From positions 1-59,707 of the forward strand of contig ONJX01000019.1 of the NCBI GenBank assembly GCA_900318255.1: 59,707 bases of DNA. Direction: 5' to 3'. Source of the DNA: an uncultured Prevotellaceae bacterium. Its GTDB lineage: Bacteria; Bacteroidota; Bacteroidia; Bacteroidales; Muribaculaceae. The notes below the pieces were generated by a model, which saw nothing but the letters and a program-made list of their open reading frames with translations, made no database searches and had not been told where the DNA came from. Shown in pieces: positions 54,124-59,707 of this stretch. The position numbers were made by a program, and so were the translations under genes. Within the stretch, counting starts at the first letter, position 1. Every line of letters starts with the position of its first letter.

Positions 54124-55068
54124 GTGAAATGGCACACTAAAATACTCTATGCCCCCATTGGATGGGCTCTGCACCTGCTGGCGTTGATGCCGTGGTGGGT
54201 GCTGTATCTTCATGCCGATGTGTTTTATTTTGTAGTCTATCACCTCATTGGCTACCGCACGAAGGTGGTGCGGCGCAATCTTGTCGAGTGTTTTCCCCAC
54301 AAGAGTGAGAGTGAGCGCAAGGCTATTGAAAAAGAATTCTACCACCACTTTACCGACTACTTCGTCGAGACGATAAAACTGCTGCACATCAGCGACGAGC
54401 AGATGCGGCGGCGCATGGTGTTTCACAATGCCCATGTCATTGACGAGGCCTTCGACAACGGCCAGAGCATAGTGCTCTATGCGGCACACTATGGCAACTG
54501 GGAGTGGGTGACTTCGGTGACATTGTGGTTTGACAGCGAGGGCCACAGCGACGATGTGCAAGGACAAGTCTATCAGCCACTCGAGAACGAGTGGTTCGAC
54601 CGCTTCTTCCTGAAATTGCGGCAGCGCTTCAACACCGTGTGCATCAGCAAGAAAGCCATCTTGCGAGAGATGCTAAGCCGCGAGCGCGAAGGACGGCATT
54701 TGGGCATTGGCTTCATTGCCGACCAGCATCCGTTGACCAACGACGAGGGGCATGTGCTCGACTTTCTGCATCACCCCACCGCTTTCATCACCGGAGCCGA
54801 GGCTATAGGCCGCAAGCTCCACTGCCGGGCGGCGTTCTTCGATGTGCGCAAGCTCAGGCGTGGCCACTATGAGTGTACGCTAGTGCCGCTGAGCGACGAC
54901 ATCGCCGCCGAGCCACGAGGCTCCATCACCACACGCTACGCCCGCCTGCTGGAGCAGCGCATCATGGAAGAGCCGGCCTACTGGCTCTGGACCCACAAGC
55001 GCTGGAAACGCCCCGTTACCTTCCCCGAAGGATACAATAAAGACAACGAAATTGAGTTTTATTCATAA
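54124..55068 (+). CDS. Lysophospholipid/Kdo2-lipid A acyltransferase (LpxL/HtrB family)
   Basis: 314 residues from a GTG start. An N-terminal membrane anchor (about 8-40) precedes the catalytic motif H-X4-E in AAHYGNWEW (His122, Glu127). Later family stretches include GFIADQHP and ARLLEQRIMEEPAYWLWTHKRWK. It probably adds a secondary acyl chain to lipid A at the inner membrane. The gene is translationally close to mtaB. In Bacteroidales this is usually the only such enzyme. Confidence 0.88.
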   Translation: MKWHTKILYAPIGWALHLLALMPWWVLYLHADVFYFVVYHLIGYRTKVVRRNLVECFPHKSESERKAIEKEFYHHFTDYFVETIKLLHISDEQMRRRMVFHNAHVIDEAFDNGQSIVLYAAHYGNWEWVTSVTLWFDSEGHSDDVQGQVYQPLENEWFDRFFLKLRQRFNTVCISKKAILREMLSREREGRHLGIGFIADQHPLTNDEGHVLDFLHHPTAFITGAEAIGRKLHCRAAFFDVRKLRRGHYECTLVPLSDDIAAEPRGSITTRYARLLEQRIMEEPAYWLWTHKRWKRPVTFPEGYNKDNEIEFYS

Positions 55069-55087
55069 AATAGAGTAATCAAAACAG

Positions 55088-55167
55088 TCTAGAAATTCTA
55101 GACAATCTAGAACTTCTAGACAATCTAGAACTTCTAGACAATCTAGATAATCTAGACCATTTAGAAG
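55088..55167. repeat. CTAGA 9-bp array
   Basis: Nine 9-bp units of type TCTAGANNN, mostly alternating CAA and ACT in the variable positions, between the acyltransferase and glycosyltransferase genes. Confidence 0.9.
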
Positions 55168-55181
55168 ACTGGTAACTGACA

Positions 55182-56186
55182 ATGAAGCCTGTAGCGGTGA
55201 TAATATTAAACTGGAATGGCGCAGAGCTGCTGCGCAAGTACCTGCCCACGGTGCTTGCAGGCACCGATGCTGCGCTGGCCGACGTCATTGTTGCCGACAA
55301 TGGCAGCAGCGACACCAGCCGCCAGGTGCTACAGCAGGAGTTCCCGCAGGTCAAAACCATCGTCTTCGACAAGAACTATGGCTTTGCCGGTGGCTACAAC
55401 AAGGCTGTAGAGCAGACCACTGGCTACCGCTACACGGTGCTGCTCAATAGCGACGTGCGCACTCCCGCCGGCTGGCTCAACCCCATGTATCAATACCTCG
55501 AAAACCACCCCGAGGTGGGTGCCGTGCAGCCCAAACTCCTGCATGACCGCGCCGACGGCAAGCGCATGTTTGAGTATGCCGGAGCCGCCGGAGGGTTCAT
55601 CGACAAGCATGGCTACCCCTACTGTCGCGGACGCGTGTTTGAGGCTGTGGAAGACGACCACGGCCAGTACGACGGTCAGGACATCGACATCTTTTGGGCC
55701 ACAGGGGCGTGCCTGATGGTGCGCAGCGAGCTTTACCGGGAGGTGGGAGGACTCGACGAGGACTTCTTCGCCCACATGGAGGAGATAGACCTGTGCTGGC
55801 GCATTCACTTGAGCGGCAGCCAGGTGCGCATTGTCACCGCCAGCGAGGTGTTCCACCTGGGCGGAGGCAGCCTGCCGCAAGGCAATCCCCGCAAGACTTA
55901 CCTCAACTTTCGCAACAGCCTGTTCTTGCTCTACAAGAACCTGCCCGTGAAAGACGGCAAGCGCTTGCTGCTGGTGCGCCGGCTCTACGACACCCTCGCC
56001 TTTTTCATGGCTCTGGCCAAGTTGCATCTGGGCGACGCCAAGGCTATCATTAAGGCCCATAACCACTACCGCAAGCTCAAGAACCGCTACACCTGCCAGC
56101 CACAGAGCAACCTGCTCAAGACTTTCCCTGGCGCTCAGCGCAACATAGTCATCGACTATTACCTCAAAGGCAAGAAGCTGTTTTGA
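55182..56186 (+). CDS. Family 2 glycosyltransferase, rhamnosyltransferase-like
   Basis: 334 residues. GT-A fold: VIILNWNGAELLRKYLP at the start, VADNGSSDTSR near 36-46, NYGFAGGYNKAV near 66-77, LLNSDVRTPAGWL as the metal-binding region, and ATGACLMVRSELYREVGGLDEDFF-type acceptor segment. The family moves sugar from a nucleotide donor to a growing surface glycan; the sugar is unknown. A T-rich terminator follows. Confidence 0.88.
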   Translation: MKPVAVIILNWNGAELLRKYLPTVLAGTDAALADVIVADNGSSDTSRQVLQQEFPQVKTIVFDKNYGFAGGYNKAVEQTTGYRYTVLLNSDVRTPAGWLNPMYQYLENHPEVGAVQPKLLHDRADGKRMFEYAGAAGGFIDKHGYPYCRGRVFEAVEDDHGQYDGQDIDIFWATGACLMVRSELYREVGGLDEDFFAHMEEIDLCWRIHLSGSQVRIVTASEVFHLGGGSLPQGNPRKTYLNFRNSLFLLYKNLPVKDGKRLLLVRRLYDTLAFFMALAKLHLGDAKAIIKAHNHYRKLKNRYTCQPQSNLLKTFPGAQRNIVIDYYLKGKKLF

Positions 56187-56250
56187 GAAAGCAGTGCTTG
56201 TTTCCACCATCGGTTTGTTTCTTTTGACACCATAGGTTTGTGCAAATAAT

Positions 56251-56300
56251 TATCAAGGCGGGGACATCAACGTCTCCGCCTCGATAGTTTCAAGTTTTTT
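56251..56300 (+). terminator. Intrinsic terminator of the glycosyltransferase gene
   Basis: GGCGGGGAC / GTCTCCGCC stem with a 6-nt loop and outer TATC/GATA pairs, followed by a run of twelve T after 56294. Confidence 0.85.
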
Positions 56301-56527
56301 TTTTCTTGAAGCCTAAAATTTACTAAACCCAAAAAAAGTGTTTTTCATGGACAAACAACAAATGTATAAAAATAAACAAGCCTAAAACAATTTTACCTTT
56401 ATGCCTATGAATTGTGTTGCAAAACTAGCACATAATTATAAATCATGCAAGAAAGTATATACAAACGGGCAAATTTTATAGATAAATCCGCTTGCTTAAA
56501 GATTTTTTTACATTAGAATGTCAAATT
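56301..56527. other. AT-rich gap without recognised content
   Basis: Between two converging glycosyltransferase genes. I see no gene, tRNA-like fold or repeat here apart from poly-T and poly-A stretches. Confidence 0.4.
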
Positions 56528-57493
56528 CTAGTCTTTTTGACTACTTTGATTGATGAACGTCATTAAAACGCCTAATCCCCAAAATGATAGTAATATCGCA
56601 ACTTTGTTCTTAATCCTTACGCGTGGGTCCTTAATGCATAAAAAACGCATATTTTTTATGTATAACCAGCAGCGCTCCTTAGTGTCCTGCCACTTGGGGT
56701 CGCGGGCGGGCATGAGCCGCAGCATGTTGAAGCACGCGCTCATGTGGCGACTACGCACCGCTGGCAGGTGTTGTGGGGCTTCTTTCTCAACTTGCCGCTC
56801 TAACGCCTCCAGGTGGTCGAGCACATGAGTGCGGCGCAGCGACATGGTGGTGGTGATGCTGCCGGCGCGGTGCATGTAGTAGTACATGGGTGCCTTGAGC
56901 AGTGCCACCTTCTCTACCTTGCGCAGTAGCGGGTAGATTATGGCGAGGTCTTCGTAGAGGGCTCCCGTGGGAAAGCGCAGGTCGTGGAAGAGCTGCCTGT
57001 CGAAGAGGCGGCTGCACGCCGAGTGGTTGAGCTCGCCCTGATAGAAGACGGTGCTGATGGCCTGCTCTTGTGTGAAGGTCTTGCACTGGGCGTTGTGCAC
57101 GTTAGCCTCGCGTGGCGTGTCGCCGTCTTTTAGCTCTTGCCAGGTGCAAGCGGCAATCTGTGCGCCAGTTGTTTTAATGGTGTGCAGCAGAGCCTCCACA
57201 AAGCGTGGATGCACATAGTCGTCGGCGTCGATAAAGGTGACATATTGGCCTTGTGCCACATCGAGCCCAACGTTGCGTGCGTCGCTCAGCCCTCCATTGG
57301 CTTTGTGAATGACTCGCACATTCCGGTATTTAAGGTCATAGTCATCGCAGATGTCGCCACTGGTGTCGTGGCTGCCGTCATCCACGAGTATTATCTCCAG
57401 GTCGGTATAGGTTTGCGCTAAGACCGAGTCGATACAACGTGCAAGATAATCTTGCACGTTGTAGATCGGTATGATTACGCTAACCATTGCCAT
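56528..57493 (-). CDS. Family 2 glycosyltransferase
   Basis: 321 residues from the ATG at 57493 (MAMVSVIIPIYN); the next Met two codons on is an alternative. A 20-codon upstream extension is encoded by a CTAGA/ATGCAYA repeat and is rejected. GT-A motifs: YLARCIDSVLAQT, ILVDDGSHDTS, GLSDARNVGLD and the FIDADDYVHP metal site. Resembles capsule or O-antigen transferases such as those adding galactose or glucose. Transcribed toward the opposite-strand GT2 gene. Confidence 0.85.
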   Translation of the reverse strand: MAMVSVIIPIYNVQDYLARCIDSVLAQTYTDLEIILVDDGSHDTSGDICDDYDLKYRNVRVIHKANGGLSDARNVGLDVAQGQYVTFIDADDYVHPRFVEALLHTIKTTGAQIAACTWQELKDGDTPREANVHNAQCKTFTQEQAISTVFYQGELNHSACSRLFDRQLFHDLRFPTGALYEDLAIIYPLLRKVEKVALLKAPMYYYMHRAGSITTTMSLRRTHVLDHLEALERQVEKEAPQHLPAVRSRHMSACFNMLRLMPARDPKWQDTKERCWLYIKNMRFLCIKDPRVRIKNKVAILLSFWGLGVLMTFINQSSQKD

Positions 57494-57504
57494 TTTTTTA
57501 GACT

Positions 57505-57571
57505 TCCTAGAAGTTCTAGATTCACTAGAGATTCTAGATTTTGCATTATGCATTGTGCATTATGCATTGAT
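57505..57571. repeat. CTAGA units followed by ATGCAYA units
   Basis: Four 9-bp CTAGA units (57505-57540), then four 7-bp ATGCAYA-like units (57541-57571). This array fills the whole gap between the cysS stop and the glycosyltransferase start. Confidence 0.85.
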
Positions 57572-59047
57572 TTACCGCACTTTCCACTCAAAGCCGTCTT
57601 TGGTGTCTTTCACGTCGAAGCCAGCTTCGTTCAGGCGGTCGCGGATGAGGTCGCTCGTGGCCCAGTCCTTGGCGGCCTTGGCACTCTTGCGCATCTCGAG
57701 CAGCAGGTCAACGGCCTTGCGGTAAGGCTCCAGGTTCACGTTGTCGCCACCAGCAGCGTCGTCGCGCACTCCCAGCACGTCGAAGAGATAGGTCTGGAAC
57801 GTGGCCTTGAGGGCATCGATGTCGGGCTGTGAGAGCGTGGCATTGCCGTCGTTCACTTGGTTGATGACCTTGCAGGCGTCGAAGAGCGTGGCGATTACCT
57901 GTGCAGTGTTGAGGTCGTCGTTCATCGCCTCGGCGCAGCGTGCTGCGTAGTCGTCGAGTGTGACACTCGAGGTGGGGGCGGCTTTGAGCTCGCCCAGGCG
58001 GTGCCACCCGTCCATCATGCGCTCGTAGGCCTTCTCGGCGGCTTTGAGAGCTTCGTTAGAGAAGTCAACGGTGCCGCGGTAGTGCGCCTGGAGGATGAAG
58101 AAGCGAATGGTCATGGGCGAGTAGGCCTGCTCAAGCATCTCGTGGTTGCCGGTGAAGAACTCCTCAAGGGTGATGAAGTTGCCCAGCGACTTGCCCATCT
58201 TCTGGCCATTGATGGTGATCATGTTGTTGTGCATCCAGTAGTGTACCATGTCGTCGCCCTGGCTGGCCACCGACTGAGCTATCTCGCACTCATGGTGCGG
58301 GAACACGAGGTCCATGCCTCCACCGTGAATGTCGAAGTGCGCCCCTAGGTATTTGCGGCCCATGGCGGTACACTCGCAGTGCCAGCCTGGGAAGCCGTCG
58401 CTCCAGGGCGATGGCCATCGCATGATGTGCTCGGGCTGTGCCTTCTTCCACAGGGCGAAGTCGGCCTGGTTGCGCTTCTCATCCACTCCCTCAAGGGTGC
58501 GGCTGTTGTTGATCACGTCCTCGAGGTTGCGGCCACTCAGGCGCCCATATTTGTGGTCTTTGTTATATTTCTCCACGTCGAAATACACGCTGCCGTTGCT
58601 CTCGTAGGCATAGCCGTTGTTGAGAATTTCCTGCACCAGCTGCTCCTGCTCGATGATGTGGCCGGTGGCGCGTGGCTCGATGCTGGGAGGCAGCACGTTC
58701 AGGGCCTGCATGGCGGCATGGTAGCGGTTAGTGTAGTGCTGCGCCACCTCCATGGGCTCGAGCTGCTCGAGGCGTGCCTTCTTTGCTATCTTGTCCTCGC
58801 CCTCGTCGGCATCCTGCTCAAGGTGCCCCACGTCGGTGATGTTGCGCACATAGCGCACCTTGTAGCCCAAGTGCTTGAGATAGCGAAAGAGCACGTCAAA
58901 GGTGATTGACGGGCGCGCGTGCCCCAAGTGCGGGTCGCCATAGACCGTGGGGCCGCACACATACATCCCCACATGCGGCTCCTGCAAGGGCTTGAACAGC
59001 TCCTTGCGCCGAGTGAGAGTGTTGTATATGAATAGTTGATGATCCAT
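57572..59047 (-). CDS. cysS: Cysteinyl-tRNA synthetase
   Basis: 491 residues from the ATG at 59047; a TTG two codons earlier is also in frame. Class I motifs: [16 protein letters not shown] with Cys31 (zinc) and HLGH at 40-43, GWHCECTAM and HHECEIAQ zinc ligands, and KMGKSLGN for the KMSKS loop. It charges tRNA-Cys. The gene is preceded by a TTAAGTG/palindrome repeat on its 5' side, so its promoter lies at or beyond that repeat. Confidence 0.97.
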   Translation of the reverse strand: MDHQLFIYNTLTRRKELFKPLQEPHVGMYVCGPTVYGDPHLGHARPSITFDVLFRYLKHLGYKVRYVRNITDVGHLEQDADEGEDKIAKKARLEQLEPMEVAQHYTNRYHAAMQALNVLPPSIEPRATGHIIEQEQLVQEILNNGYAYESNGSVYFDVEKYNKDHKYGRLSGRNLEDVINNSRTLEGVDEKRNQADFALWKKAQPEHIMRWPSPWSDGFPGWHCECTAMGRKYLGAHFDIHGGGMDLVFPHHECEIAQSVASQGDDMVHYWMHNNMITINGQKMGKSLGNFITLEEFFTGNHEMLEQAYSPMTIRFFILQAHYRGTVDFSNEALKAAEKAYERMMDGWHRLGELKAAPTSSVTLDDYAARCAEAMNDDLNTAQVIATLFDACKVINQVNDGNATLSQPDIDALKATFQTYLFDVLGVRDDAAGGDNVNLEPYRKAVDLLLEMRKSAKAAKDWATSDLIRDRLNEAGFDVKDTKDGFEWKVR

Positions 59048-59051
59048 GATC

Positions 59052-59162
59052 AAGTGTTAGGTGTTAAGTGTTAAGTAGGGACAAGGCGTGCCTTGTCCGC
59101 CCATAATCTCATCACTGCCTTCCATAAACAGTTCGTTCCACGTTCTCCGTTCCCCGTTTAAC
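59052..59162. repeat. TTAAGTG units, palindrome and GTTC-rich 7-bp units
   Basis: TTAAGTG-type units (59052-59078), palindrome GGACAAGGCGTGCCTTGTCC (59079-59098), then CGTTCCN-type units (about 59130-59162). It fills the gap between the DUF3467 stop and cysS. Confidence 0.8.
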
Positions 59163-59177
59163 GTGCCTTTGGCGCTA

Positions 59178-59495
59178 TTATGCTTGTCCCTTAGGCAGTG
59201 GGAAGTCCATGATGCCGTCGTTGTTCTTCACTTGGCGGGGACGTATCTCGCCAAAGTTGGCCTCATACTTGTCGATGTTCTCCTTCATGGCATAGAGCAG
59301 CTGCTTAGCATTCTCAGGAGTCATGATGATGCGGCTCTGCACGCGAGCTTTGGGGGTGTTAGGAGCCACAAAGATCATGTCCATCACAAAGTCGTTAGGA
59401 GAGTGAGAAATCACTGCCAGGTTAGCATAGCGGCCCTGCATTTCGTCGTTAGGAACTTCAATTTGAATTTGGTTTTGTTTTTTTTCGTTTGCCAT
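59178..59495 (-). CDS. DUF3467-family protein
   Basis: 105 residues. QIEVPNDEMQGRYANLAVISHS and DFVMDMIFVAPNTPKARVQSRIIMTPENAKQLL are hallmarks of this small conserved Bacteroidetes family (written here only in part: GRYANL, SRIIMTPE). Cytosolic; function unknown. In related genomes it often follows the RNA polymerase genes, which could lie just right of this window; that cannot be checked here. Confidence 0.85.
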   Translation of the reverse strand: MANEKKQNQIQIEVPNDEMQGRYANLAVISHSPNDFVMDMIFVAPNTPKARVQSRIIMTPENAKQLLYAMKENIDKYEANFGEIRPRQVKNNDGIMDFPLPKGQA

Positions 59496-59534
59496 TTTTG
59501 TAATATTTTTATGAGTTATTTATCAATTGGAGTG

Positions 59535-59542
59535 CAAAGGTA
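59535..59542 (-). promoter_or_regulatory. -7 box of the DUF3467 gene
   Basis: Minus-strand TACCTTTG fits TAnnTTTG; about 40 nt before the ATG. Having its own promoter means the gene need not depend on an upstream operon. Bases 59543-59707 show nothing else. Confidence 0.6.
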
Positions 59543-59707
59543 CGAAATAGTTGGCAGTAATCGCCATTTCGACGCCAGTTTTTTGAAAAAAGTAGCACGA
59601 AAATAATATAGGTGGGTTCTATAAATTAATTGAGATGGATTTTGAATTTATGTCGAGCAGGTTTTTATTCAAAGTTGAAGAATAGTAGCGGGCTACATTT
59701 CAAGACT

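Noticed and set aside
56420..56427. Minus-strand TAGTTTTG as a promoter
   Set aside because: It fits TAnnTTTG but points into the 3' end of an opposite-strand gene with nothing to express.
57494..57553. 20-codon extension of the minus-strand glycosyltransferase
   Set aside because: Ser/Arg-rich peptide made by CTAGA and ATGCAYA units; the GT2 fold starts at MVSVIIPIYN.

Overview
The window reads as a chromosomal segment of a Bacteroidales bacterium; Muribaculaceae or Prevotellaceae seem the nearest fit, but the sequence alone does not settle the family. Evidence for the order: a SusC/SusD pair, many -7 boxes of the TAnnTTTG type with start codons lacking Shine-Dalgarno sequences, type IX secretion (T9SS) components and cargo with C-terminal sorting domains, an LRR_5/BspA-like protein, and DUF3467, DUF2795 and DUF3791/DUF3990 proteins.

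Layout: tRNA-Pro(CGG), a small membrane protein and a TGS-type nucleoside kinase (1-2.6 kb); a lone SusD/SusC pair (2.8-7.6 kb); a 1-kb non-coding stretch ending in a 48-bp tandem array (7.6-8.6 kb); three consecutive PorZ-like beta-propeller genes and a small membrane protein (8.6-16.5 kb); polyprenyl diphosphate synthase, a carboxyspermidine dehydrogenase-like gene and a GT-C membrane protein (16.7-20.5 kb); a 142-bp MITE-like element; metK behind a SAM-II-like riboswitch (20.8-22.3 kb); an LTA-synthase-like enzyme and lysS; an AT-rich three-gene cassette with a PARP-like DUF3990 protein (26.1-27.1 kb); three large secreted adhesin-type proteins around aroA (27.2-37.7 kb); porW (37.9-41.6 kb); housekeeping and envelope genes (mutT, rnhB, GH3, an AlgI/AlgJ-type acetylation pair, eno) to 49.2 kb; an LRR/dockerin protein; mtaB, an LpxL-like acyltransferase and two family 2 glycosyltransferases; cysS and a DUF3467 gene at the right edge.

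How the genes fit together: much of the window serves the cell envelope. PorZ-like and PorW proteins are T9SS parts, and three adhesins carry C-terminal tails of the kind T9SS exports, with modules recalling the non-protease parts of P. gingivalis gingipains/HagA. SusCD, the acyltransferase, the glycosyltransferases, the LTA-synthase-like protein and the MBOAT/SGNH pair also act on envelope glycans or lipids. The rest is core metabolism and translation.

The most distinctive non-coding content is (1) a metK leader in which aptamer, anti-sequestor and start-codon sequestor can all be drawn by base pairing, and (2) intergenic elements made of 7-bp arrays, 9-bp CTAG-centred arrays and an 18-20-bp palindrome, combined in a recurring order, in several places supplying the last codons of flanking genes. 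All functional assignments rest on recognised motifs read by eye; no database search was run.
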